NCBI GenBank assembly: GCA_015143295.1
Contig: CM026560.1
Span: forward strand, 8,434,501 to 8,498,500
Origin: Tetracentron sinense
Taxonomy: Eukaryota > Streptophyta > Magnoliopsida > Trochodendrales > Trochodendraceae
Direction: 5' to 3'
DNA length: 64,000 nucleotides
This document shows, piece after piece, positions 12,430-22,096 of the stretch; within the stretch, counting starts at the first letter, position 1, and each line of letters starts with the position of its first letter. Below the pieces are notes generated by a model. It searched no databases. It was not told where the DNA came from and saw only the letters and a list, made by a program, of their open reading frames with translations. A program made the translations under genes and the position numbers.

Positions 12430-12856
12430 ATCTGCAGGTCCAAACTGTTTTGGCCATATCTTTTGACTCGTTCGTCGGATTTTGACGATTCAACTTACAT
12501 TGGATTCTTCTTTCGAAAGTGGACATTCCTAACATTCAGAATTTCCAATTTCTCCTTTATTTATTAATTAGACTACTTGAAAGGCCAATTGGCTACGAAA
12601 ATGCTATTAATTAAGTATAGAAAAGTCTGGGGTGCTACAAATAATGTCATAACAAAACATGCTTTCATAATTGCAGTTCATCAAATACAAAGGTAATTCA
12701 TTTCATATACACTTGCAAATACTGTAACAATTTCAAAAATCCCTTTTCAATTACACTGTGCATACATATGGTATATATACTTCTTTTGCTTCTTTTTATA
12801 TGCTTTTTTTTTCTTTCATATCAATTCACTTGCTTTACACATGGCTTTTTCATTTA

Positions 12857-13235
12857 GAATCAGATGACAATGCTTACCTTGCTTGTGGTAAGAGCCCACG
12901 GTCATCCTTCCAATGCATATACTTTTCCTTGGAATCAGAACATAATGCTCGCCCTGGTTGTGGTGAGAGTCCACTATCATCCTTACAATACAATTGCTTT
13001 TACTTTGAACCAGAAGATAATGCTCACCCTGCTTGTGATGAGAGCCCACTATCCTCCTTCCAATACATATGCTTGTTCATGGTTTTACTTGGAATCAGAT
13101 GATAATGCTCACCCTGCTTGTAGTGAGAGTCCACTATCATCCTTCCAATACAAATGTTTTTACTTGGAATCAGAAGATAATGCTCACCCTACTTGTGGTG
13201 AGAGCCCACTATCATCCTTCCAATACAAATACTTT
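12857..13235 (-). repeat. tandem array of about 83-bp units in a gypsy LTR fragment
   Basis: About five units built on GGAATCAGATGATAATGCTC and AGCCCACTATCATCCTTCCA. On the sense (minus) strand GATGATAGTG can pair with CATTATCATC around an inner CTCAC/GGTGAG stem. Long open frames on both strands here are by-products of the repeat and are not genes. Confidence 0.8.
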
Positions 13236-13672
13236 CTTATCATCTTTTATCTTACTTTTACAATACATGTATATATACAAAAGCTTGATCATGCATATAC
13301 GGTGTTCATATACAATGGTGAGTGAACATGATAAGCAAAGGGAAACACTTACATATGGCACATGCTTTGTTCATTTCATCATCACATAACAATTACATAT
13401 TCTAATATACTTGAATTCATCATCAATTACTTTTCTTTTCTTAGTTTCAATCATAGAAACATCACATCAAGACAAGTAGGAGTCCCTACTAGTTCACATC
13501 GAAGCACAAAGGCTTCCATCTTGGTTTTCCCCAAAATTTAGTCTTTTAATCATGCTTTTCATAACTGAAATTAGATTTTCTAAAATCAAAAAGGCTCTGG
13601 AGGTGCAAGTTAGCAAGCTAATCTTTTAGGTGCATGTTAGCAAGTTCTGTAGCAAGTTTTGCCTAGGGTTTC
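13236..13672. other. LTR/LINE border region without a gene
   Basis: Decayed gypsy LTR sequence passes into what is probably the LINE 5' untranslated region. The LINE start cannot be placed: no target duplication is visible, and the LTR's own end is missing. CTAGGGTTTCATGGAAAACC just before 13700 marks the ORF1 start. Confidence 0.4.
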
Positions 13673-15618
13673 ATGGAAAACCCTAGGGCAGCCGGCAGCA
13701 ATGAGGGAGATCCCCCTGGCCGGCAGCCCAACTCCTCCTTCTCCTATGCGGAAATAGTAGGAAAACATTCCCACACCCCTTTCTCTTCTTCTATCCCTCT
13801 CAAATCCCCTTCTTCGTATAAGGGAGAGCCGGCTATCTTCATCACGGAAGAAGAAAACGCTGTTCTAGCTAAACCACATGCCCTTTCCCTTGTGGCTAAA
13901 TGTGCTTATGGTCAGCCTTCCCTTGATGATATCAAGGCTCATATGATGAAATCCGAAGGGCTTTGAATGGGTTTTACAGTGGGGATTCTAGATTCGAGAC
14001 ACTTATGTTTCGGTTTTCTTCGGAGGATGACTACTTAATGATATGGATCAAAGAGGTGATATATATCAAAGGATTCCTATTCCGGTTTTTCAAATGGATG
14101 ACTTCCTTCATCTCAGGGGCAGAAGCTTCCATAGTACCGATCTGGGTTTGCTTCCCCAATCTTCCTCTACACCTATTCAATGATTCAGCACTTCAATATA
14201 TCTGAAGTATTTTTGGAAAAGTATTGAAAATCGATGGCGCCACAAAATCAATCTCAAGACCGAGTGCAGCACGGATTTGTATCGAGATTGATCTACTAAA
14301 ACAAAACCCGGACAGATTCTGGTTGGGATTGGGGACTCATGGTCGGTGGCAAACGGTGGAATATGAAAAGAAATTTCTGTTTTGCACTAAGTGTAAGAAG
14401 CTTGGTCATGCCGAAAATTTGTGTGGAAAGGGAATCAAAAATAGATCAAAGTATAGATCTAACATTCCAGATAGCAAAGAGAAGGCTGTGGAACAAAAGG
14501 AAACTGAAGAGGGATCACAAAAGATCACCACCAAACAATGGGTGGTGAAACAGTATGCTGGAAAAAAAAATTCTGAAGATGTTTCGGATCCCCTATTATT
14601 GATTCAGATTCAAGATCTTAACTCAAAAGATAACTCAGATCTCAATACTCATCTTCAAATTCAAAAAAATATCCTTTTGGATGTGGATACAGGTAACGGA
14701 AATACTAATGGTATTCCCCTTCAAACTATAGTTATCGGTGAAGCTGGTACAGACTATTCTGGGGGAACTGAGCAGTGCTTCGAAGAACCTATCCAGTCCC
14801 CTACCTCAGTTACTGATCCTTTGAATAATAATCATTATCAGAAAACAAGTCCACTGGATGCCGCAACAGGTAAAGATAATAGTTTTGATTCTCAAACCCA
14901 TATCTCAAATCTCCATGAGACTGTTACAGTCATTGCAAGGGGCACCGAACAGTGTTTTGCAGAAGATACTTTGGCTCATTCATCAAGTAAGTTACTATTT
15001 ACCCATCCTCAAGATATTATTTTTTTGTAAACAACACCTACACAATATAATGCAGATATCCATAAACTTAAAGATGCTATACCCGAACCTAACAGTGATC
15101 TTATTAACGTTCAAGTTGCTGATCCTTTCATTAGCTTGGATGCTTATAATTATGATTCGGATGAAACTCTTATAAATAGAACTTTGCTCACTCATAAAAT
15201 CAATTTTTCTAATTCGAATATGAGAATTCTTAGGAATAATTATATAAGATAGTGGCACGCTAATGCTATTCCTTTGCATTATCGCATGTGGGAGCAAACG
15301 TTTAAATCTATAGAAGAATATCCAAAAACAAGGAAAAATTTGAAATCAGATTATATTTTGTGGGAAAATTCCCAATCCTTTGAACATCACTCCAAAAAAA
15401 CCCCTTGTTTATTAAAAGATATTGAAATTTACAAGGCTGCAGGAAAAAACTTCTCTCAACGATTGCTAAAGTCTAAACTTTTTTCTTCTTGTCAGGAGAA
15501 ATTAGATAAGAACAAAGTAAAAGCTGATAATATTATGAATGCATCCGGTAGAATAACTCGCTCTAGATCAGCGATCCTTTCTTTGGTTACCAACTCTCTC
15601 AATGTTATTAAAGAATAA
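13673..15618 (+). pseudogene. LINE ORF1 (DUF4283-like, CCHC zinc knuckle), broken
   Basis: ORF1 of plant L1 elements is a nucleic-acid-binding protein. Here it is spread over several frames: an N-terminal part from 13673, a DUF4283-like part (LMFRFSSEDDYLMIWI, IPIWV-like core PIWVCFPNLPLHLF) to 14205, and a part from 14224 with a zinc knuckle CTKCKKLGHAENLC near residue 60. A C-terminal part from 15274 ends with the basic GRITRSRS stretch. It overlaps the ORF2 start by 17 nt. A stop follows MKSEGL near 13964, another follows LQYI near 14203, and further breaks lie between 15030 and 15270. Confidence 0.85.
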
Positions 15619-17844
15619 GTTTCTTCTTTGGAATATTCGTGGTATAGGCAATCTTGCTTCTAAAGCTCGCCTAAAACAATTGATATCTTCTAATCAAATT
15701 GATTTATCGGCCATTATTGAACCTAAAAAGAATAAGGATATTCTTCAAGAAGTCTGTTCATTTATTAATATGGATTCTCACTTAGATGCCCATCTTACTC
15801 ATGCAAAAATTTGGTTATTTTGGAATAAAAATCTTCAAGTTCAATATGTTTCAAATTCTGATCAAATGCTTGTAGTAGATGTTTCTTCTTTAGAATTTAA
15901 CACTATTAGATGTGCTTTCATCTATGCTAAATGCTCTAGAAGGGAGCGTCTTTTGCTCTGGGAAGATCTTTGTGTGGCCTTTTCTGCCTTTTCAGGTCCT
16001 TTCTTTATAGGTGGTGACTTCAATGCTATCTCTTCTTCTGAGGAAAAGTTGGGTGGCAGAGACGTTAACAGGGAATCCATGGAAGATTTTAACAATATGA
16101 TAAATGATTTGGGTTTGATGGATATGGGCTTCTCAGGTAATAGATTCACATGGTGCAATAACCAGGTAGGTATGCATCGTATATATGCTCGTTTAGATCG
16201 CATTTTGTTTGACCCTATCTGGACTAATACTTTCAATCTTACTTTGGTTAATCACTTATCTAGAATTGCTTCGGATCATGCTCCGATTTTACTAGAGTTT
16301 GGGAATAAGCTTAATAGAAAGCCCTCTTCTTTTAAATTTCAGCAAATGTGGATTAACCACCCGGATTTTTCCAGACTTGTTTCTGATTCTTGGGGGCCTC
16401 CAATATTAGCTATTCCCCTCATATCCTTTTTTCTTAAGCTTAAAAGACTCAAAATCTCTTTAAAAATTTGGAATAGAGATGTCTTTGGTAACATTTTTCT
16501 TAAGATAAAATCTCTTGAGAGTCAAATTGCTGCATTGGAAGATGATATTCAAAGATCTTGGGATGATGATAAAAATACCTCTTTATCTAATCTCAAAGTT
16601 GATCTTCAGACTGTTCTTCTTTATGAAGAAATTTTCCGGAGACAAAAATCTAGAGTCCAATGGTTAAAGGAAGGTGATAACAATACAAAATTCTTTCATT
16701 TGACTACTAAATCTAGAAGGGGCCGTAATTGCATTCCTAGAATTAAAGATGCCCAAGGTAATTGGCTTGAATCTCAAGAAGACATTGGAAATGAAGTGGT
16801 TAATTTTTTTACAAATTTGCTCTCTTCTGATAACTCTCCTCTTGATAATAATATCTTGAAACATATTCCCTGCATCATTTCTGAGGAAATTAACAATTCC
16901 ATATCTTCTCTCCCTTCTTCAGAAGAAATTAAAAAAGTTGTTTTTAGCATGTCTGCGGATAGTGCTCCTGGTCCAGATGGATTTTCGGGTTATTTTTTTC
17001 ATTCTTGCTGGAATATTATTAAGGAGGACTTATTTCATGCTATTCATTATTTTTTCTTGTCTACTGAAATTCCTAGAGCTATAAATGCTACAGCCATTGC
17101 TTTAATTCCTAAATGCACCTCCCCAATGACTTTTTCGGATTTCAAACCTATCAGCCTTTGCAACTTTCTCTACAAGATTATATCTCGAATTTTGGCTGAT
17201 CGTATTGGTTTAATTCTTCCCAACCTTATCTCGGATGAGCAAAGTGCATTTGTTAAAGGTAGAAATATTTTAGACAATGTTAGTATAGCGCAGGAGATGG
17301 TACAAGATATTGATAGAAAAATTCCTCGAGGTAATATTATTTTCAAACTTGATATGTCTAAAGCTTATGATAGAATGAAATGGAACTTCATTTTTTCTGT
17401 TGTCAAAAAAATCAGATTTAAAGAGGACTCCATTAGATTGATCCATGGTTGCCTTATCAATCAATCTTTCTCTATTCTTATTAATGATTGTCTTCAAGGT
17501 TTTTTTCAGAGCTCGCGGGGTCTCCGTTAAGGTGATCCTTTATCTCCAGCGCTTTTTATCATTGCAGAAGAAGTCCTCAGTAGGGGTCTTAAATCCATCT
17601 TTGAACATCTCTCTTCAAATTATAAACTGGGAAGGTACGGAACTCCTGTTTCTCATTTGCTTTTTGCTGATGATACTCTTACTTTTTGTAATGGTAGGAA
17701 AAATAACATTCAGAAAATCTTTGAATTCATAACCAATTATGAGAAATCTTCAGGCCAATTGATTAATAGATGTAAAAGTTCATTTTATTGTTCTGACAAG
17801 ATGAACAGAAGAAAGTGGATAATATTTCTAACTGGGTGGGTATT
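15602..17844 (+). pseudogene. LINE ORF2 (AP endonuclease and reverse transcriptase), broken and truncated
   Basis: Starts ATG at 15602 followed by LLWNIRGIGN, the usual opening of plant L1 ORF2. The endonuclease domain has WNIRGIG, IIEPK, GGDFNAI, RLDRILF and SDHAPIL. The RT domain has APGPDGFSG, PISLCNFLYKIISRILADR, EQSAFVKGR, FKLDMSKAYDRM and catalytic LLFADDTL. An in-frame TAA at 17528 replaces the glutamine of the conserved RQGDPLSP motif (CAA to TAA is one transition). The enzyme would nick target DNA and copy the LINE RNA at the nick. It ends about 17844, where gypsy sequence begins. Confidence 0.9.
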
Positions 17845-17847
17845 GTA

Positions 17848-19561
17848 TGTGTATACGGACCACAAGAGCCTCAAGTACCTCTTTTCCCAAAAGGAATTGA
17901 ATCTAAGGCAACGGCGTTGGATGGAATTCCTAAAGGACTATGATTGTACCATTCAATACCACCCGGGTAAAGCAAATGTAGTGGCTGATGCTTTGAGTAG
18001 AAGACCTCAGGGGTTGTTAGCACACATGTTGGTTCAAGAATGGAAGCTACTAGAAGATTTGGCAAATCTGGACATCAGTGTAAATAACTCTGTCCGTGGT
18101 CCTACCTTGGCAAATGTGACGGTTCGGCCGTACATTATAGATTTGATCCAAGAATATCAAGCCATGGATGCGGAATTGTTGGCTTTCCGGGACAAGGAAG
18201 TTGCCAAGGGCAGTGAAGACTTTTCTCTCACTAGTCGGGGTGCTATCACATTCAAGGGAAGGCTGTGCGTCCCAGCCAATGCAGATCTTCGAAGAGAGAT
18301 TTTGGATGAAGCACACCGTTCGAAGTACACAGTGCATCCAGGGGGTACAAAGATGTACCGGAACCTCAAGAGTCACTTTTGGTGGCGGAATATGAAGAGG
18401 GAGGTTGCGGAATATGTAGCACGGTGCTTGGTGTGTCAACAGGTGAAAGCAGAACACATGCGGCCCGCAGGTCTATTACAGTCCCTTCCGATTCCCGAGT
18501 GGAAATGGGAGAACATATCCATGGATTTCATAGTTGGCTTGCCAAAGACGGCAAGGGGCTCAGATGCGATATGGGTAGTAGTGGATCGTTTGTCGAAATC
18601 CGCTCATTTCCTACCGTATCGAACTACTTTCAACTCTAGCCAGTTAGCCGCTTTGTACATCAAGGAAGTGGTGAGGTTGCACGGAGTGCCCGTTAGTATT
18701 GTGTCAGATCGGGATCCAAGATTCACATCGCGATTCTGGAAAAGCTTCCAGGAGGCTATGGGTTCCCGACTCGATTTCAGCACCGCTTTTCATCCACAGA
18801 CGGATGGACAAACCGAGAGAGTGAACCAAGTCATTGAAGACATGCTTAGGGCTTGTATGATGGATTTCAGAGGCAGTTGGGAAGAGCATTTGCCTTTGGT
18901 TGAATTCGCCTACAATAACAGCTATCAGGCAAGTATCCAAATGGCACCATTTGAGGCCTTGTATGGGCGAAGTTGTAGGTCTCCTCTCTATTGGGATGAG
19001 GTAGGAGAAAGGAAATTACTTGGTCCAGAATTGATTGAGCAAACTGCAAACACAGTTAAGATCATTCGGGATCGATTGAAAGCCGCTCAAGATCGCCAGA
19101 AAATTTATGCGGACACGCGCCGTAGGGACTTGGAATTTCAAGTAGGGGATCAAGTTTTTGTGAAAGTATCTCCTAGCAAAGGGATCATGAGATTTGGCAA
19201 GCGAGGCAAGCTCAGTCCTCGCTATGTTGGACCGTTTGAGATTATCACGCGGGTTGGTGAAGTTGCTTATCGAGTAGCTCTCCCACCTCACATGGCCGCG
19301 GTTCACAACGTTTTCCACGTTTCTATGCTTCGGAAGTACATTGCGGACCCTTCGCATGTACTAGAATTGGAACCGTTGGAAATTCGAGAAGATCTCACGT
19401 TGGTTGAGAAGCCGATTCACATATTGGATCGAAGAGATCAAGTGCTTCGCAACAAGACTATCCCTTTGGTTCTAGTGCAATGGCAACACCATGCTCGAGA
19501 AGAAGCTACATGGGAGCGTGAAGCCGAAGTCAAAGCGAAGTACCCAGAAATATTTGAATGA
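17848..19561 (+). CDS. gypsy pol fragment (RNase H-integrase-chromodomain)
   Basis: One open frame, with TDHKSL and [15 protein letters not shown] of RNase H, the zinc-binding region [11 protein letters not shown] to CLVCQQ, and integrase core [16 protein letters not shown] and [13 protein letters not shown]. The tail has [17 protein letters not shown] and EEATWERE. The frame stays open upstream across the junction into LINE RT sequence (from 17657), giving a 634-codon accidental fusion frame. Nothing suggests that the fusion is used. Confidence 0.9.
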
Positions 19562-19875
19562 GTTTTTGTATAAGTTTGTATATGACTTGTAATTTTCATG
19601 TTGATTTGTAATGCAAGTAGCGTCTAAATTTTGAGGACGAAATTTTTGTAAGGGGGGGAGGATGTAGAGCCCCGGACCCTTTTCACATTTAATGCATGAC
19701 TTTTAAGTTGCCATTTTGCCTTTAAAGAGGTATAATTAATAAACAAGGGAGAAATCAGAAATTCAAAAACGTCAGAAATGTTCATTTTCGAAAGACGGAC
19801 CCAACGCAAGTTGAATCGTCAAAATCCGTCGAGTGAGTCAAAAGATATGGCCAAAACAGTCTGGACCTGCAGGCA

Positions 19876-20059
19876 ACCGATCGCTCTGTCCATGGAGCGA
19901 TCGATCGGTCCAAAACCGATCGCTCGGAGGCTATCGACTGGTCAAGATTTTTCTATGGGGAAATTTTCCAGAGAGTGAAATTTTAACCGATCGCTCGGTT
20001 ATGAAACCGATCGATCGGTAGGCAACCGATCGATCGGTCATTAACACCGATCGCTCGGT
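19876..20059 (+). promoter_or_regulatory. CGATCG palindrome cluster in a gypsy LTR
   Basis: Several ACCGATCGCTCGGT and ACCGATCGATCGGT copies flank a spacer with GGCTATCGACTGG, CTATGGGG and CCAGAGAG. The TATA box expected about 60 bp downstream has decayed to CTTAAAGG. Confidence 0.65.
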
Positions 20060-20917
20060 ACTCGCGTTTTTGCAGAAAATTTAGTAAGGGTGTTTTCATC
20101 TTTTGGGCGTTTCACTCATACCTTAAAGGCTTTGCCCGATCATTTGAGGGTTCATACACAACCCTTAGAGTCTTTTGAGAGATAGAGAGAAAGGAGAAGG
20201 TTTTCCAAAACCTAGGTTTCCATTTTGGAGAGAAATCAAAGGGTTTTGAAACCCTAGATCAACCTCAAGCTCGATTTCTTCAAGATTTCGGTTCAAGCAT
20301 TCGTGGAGCTCGTGTGGGGCACTCTCCTCAAGCTAGGGCAGCAACTCACGTGCGTTTGGTGGAGGATTTCTTCTCCCATTTGTCAAGGTCGGTACTTCTT
20401 ACTACCCTCCTAGTTATAGCTTCTCTTTTCCTTTATTTCTTCTTGTTTTCCTTCACATATATATGTGTTATGAGATTGGTGGTATGAATGGTGAATGGAG
20501 ATGGATGTTGGCGAATGGATGCCGTGTGGATGATGTGATGAACGAATGGGAAAGGGCATTGTACTAATAATGAACATACAAGTGTGATGTGAGCATAACC
20601 CACCTAGAAAAGCATGATCTAGGTTTAAGTGAATAATGAACACACCCCATGTTTGATGAAATGCCAAGGTGAACAAAATAAATGATAAATTAAGGGAACC
20701 TACGCTTGATTGCTCTTTAAATTGTTAGGGTTCATGATAGTGTGTTTCCTACATTTCTTAAATTGCGTAGATTATTACTCAATTAAATTGCTATATGCTA
20801 TGCTTTGTGAATTACCCCAAATTGCTATATTTAATTCCAAATGCAAGTATGCACACGATCTCACGAGCACGCATGAAATGACGTGATTTACCGATGTTTT
20901 AAGTATGGGGCGTAGAG

Positions 20918-20945
20918 GTGGGGCATATCCTAAGATATGTTTCAC
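20918..20945 (+). other. stem-loop with G-U pairs in a gypsy LTR
   Basis: GTGGGGCATATC (20918-20929) faces GATATGTTTCAC (20934-20945). All 12 positions pair on the sense strand if three G-U pairs are allowed. Equivalents sit in the LTRs at 41869-41896 and 59048-59075, and a diverged one near 11148-11190, 36979-37105 and 61940-61975. Confidence 0.65.
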
Positions 20946-21085
20946 TTCGCTTTTGACAAGGGCAAGACAATCATGCATTTCATAGGGAAAGGTCTCCCAT
21001 CCCCTCGCATGACATGCATAGCATCGCATGACACGCATAGCATAGCATGGCATGACACGCATAGCATAGCATCACACATCACGCA

Positions 21086-21287
21086 TGGATGCTAGTTGCG
21101 ACGGGCTATGAACGGCAACTAGGCATTCACATTCCGTATGGATGCTAGTTGCGACGGGCTATGAACGGCAACTAGGCATTCACATTCTGCATGGATGCTA
21201 GTTGCGACGGGCTATGAACGGCAACTAGGCATACCCATCTGCATATAGGGTACTAGTTGTGACGGACTATGAACGGCAACTAGGCAT
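21086..21287 (+). repeat. tandem hairpin array in the 19663-22047 LTR (4 copies)
   Basis: Four units of about 52 bp with CTAGTTGC and GCAACTAG arms (first copy 21092-21099 and 21115-21122) around a loop GACGGGCTATGAACG. The last copy has CTAGTTGT, which still pairs through one G-U. It lies at the same relative place as the arrays in the other gypsy LTRs but is unrelated in sequence. Confidence 0.85.
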
Positions 21288-21597
21288 GTGAACATGTTTA
21301 AATTATGAACAAGCAAGCATGATACTCGCATGACACGCATGACATGACATGACACGCATGATATGACAAGATAAGACAACATAACAAGTTTCAAGCACGG
21401 AAATGGTATTTTCAAGTCAAGTCAAGTGCACGATGTTTTCAAGAGGTTTCATCGGCTTTCTACGAAATACAAGCATGATTATAAATTGTTTTGCTTCCTT
21501 GTATGATATAAATTGTTCATGTTCTATATATGCAACTTGCTTCCTCCTTTATGTATGCTATCTGTATGCTATGACTATTGGTTAGTGCTTAGTACCC

Positions 21598-21618
21598 GCT
21601 GAGTATTCCATGCTCAGC
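21598..21618 (+). other. conserved GCTGAG/CTCAGC hairpin near the gypsy LTR end
   Basis: Six-base arms GCTGAG and CTCAGC enclose the nine bases TATTCCATG. A GTCGGCAGGT motif follows closely. The same pair of motifs is found in nearly every gypsy LTR here (near 4087, 9780, 10270, 36465, 41322, 58472 and 62743). Confidence 0.7.
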
Positions 21619-22096
21619 CGTACTTCTTATGTCGGCAGGTGACGGCGGAGCAGCTGCTCCATTTGATATCTGTGCTCCGAGTCCATGGGTGGAGGAGGAG
21701 TACGTCGAGGAGCCTTTTGAGGAACCTCCAGTAGAGGGTTACCATTAGGTGGTTGTAGATTCTGAGTGGATTAGCTGTGGGTGAGATGAGAGATTATATC
21801 CATGTATTTTGGCGGGTCTGTCCACACTTTCTTCTGGTTACTTTTTGTATAAACTTGGACCATATGTATATACTTAGAGGTTTGTTAGACTTCCGCTGTG
21901 TTTTATAGTTATGTTTCCGCTATAATGTCCTCTATTGTATATGCTCTGTGGGTTTTTGCAGGTTGGTTTGTCAAGCAAGTCATGTAAGTCATGTTTGAGT
22001 CGTCCAAGATTCACTCTAACTCCTAGGGTGGGTCTTGGGTCGCGACATTATGTATTTATATCTAATTGGTATAATGTGATTAATGCAAAATCAAAC

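Larger units (their letters stand above)
9827..12639 (-). mobile_element. solo gypsy LTR 1 (2813 bp) with AATAA target duplication
   Basis: Read on the minus strand it opens TGTAGCACCCCAGAC at 12639 and closes GGGGCACGACA at 9827. The five bases on each side (9822-9826 and 12640-12644) are both AATAA, so this is an intact insertion reduced to one LTR by recombination between two LTRs. It sits inside an older gypsy LTR fragment. Internal parts are the palindrome cluster (12203-12429), a TATA box (12134-12141), a seven-copy hairpin array (10675-11104), a 25-bp inverted duplication (10111-10179) and the terminal hairpin near 10270. It has no coding capacity. Confidence 0.93.
9370..13450 (-). repeat. 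gypsy LTR fragment, split by a solo LTR
   Basis: It starts on this strand's map with TGTTGCGACC followed by AAAATACCCCCTAGG, the reversed end of the gypsy LTR family. It runs to 9826, is interrupted by the solo LTR at 9827-12639 with its AATAA target duplication, and resumes at 12645. It includes the hairpin TGCTGAGCATGG/ACTCAGCA near 9780 and a tandem array at 12857-13235. The U3 half (palindromes, TATA, TGTAGCACC start) is missing; the right edge near 13450-13600 is vague and abuts the LINE. Confidence 0.75.
13673..17844 (+). mobile_element. L1-type plant LINE, 3'-truncated
   Basis: It holds ORF1 and ORF2 in the order and overlap expected of plant L1 elements. ORF2 stops in the RT domain, where sequence switches at about 17844 to a gypsy RNase H. 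The RT C-terminus, any RNase H, the 3' UTR and the poly(A) tail are missing, and no LINE sequence was recognised beyond the gypsy element. Several frame breaks in ORF1 and a stop inside the RT motif show it is dead. The 5' edge is uncertain. Confidence 0.88.
17845..22047 (+). mobile_element. Ty3/gypsy (Tekay-like) element, 5'-truncated
   Basis: It begins abruptly inside RNase H ([12 protein letters not shown]) at the end of the LINE, so the 5' LTR, gag, protease and RT are missing. The rest, from RNase H to the chromodomain-like tail, then the purine tract and 3' LTR, looks whole. Its protein is closer by eye to the element at 40899-60438 than to the left-edge element. No target duplication can be assigned. 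Confidence 0.9.
19663..22047 (+). repeat. 3' LTR of the truncated gypsy element (2385 bp)
   Basis: Opens TGTAGAGCCCCGGAC right after the purine tract AAGGGGGGGAGGA and closes GGGTCGCGACA. It contains the palindrome cluster (19876-20059), a fully wobble-paired stem (20918-20945), CATAGCATGACACG micro-repeats, a four-copy hairpin array (21086-21287) and the terminal GCTGAG/CTCAGC hairpin (21598-21618). The start TGTAGAGCC is shared with the LTRs of the 40899-60438 element, while the palindromes are of the ACCGATCG type. Confidence 0.9.

Noticed and set aside
12758-13389. Overlapping open frames of 77-153 codons on both strands
   Set aside because: They are by-products of a tandem repeat in an LTR; the translations are repeats of one short unit with no domain.
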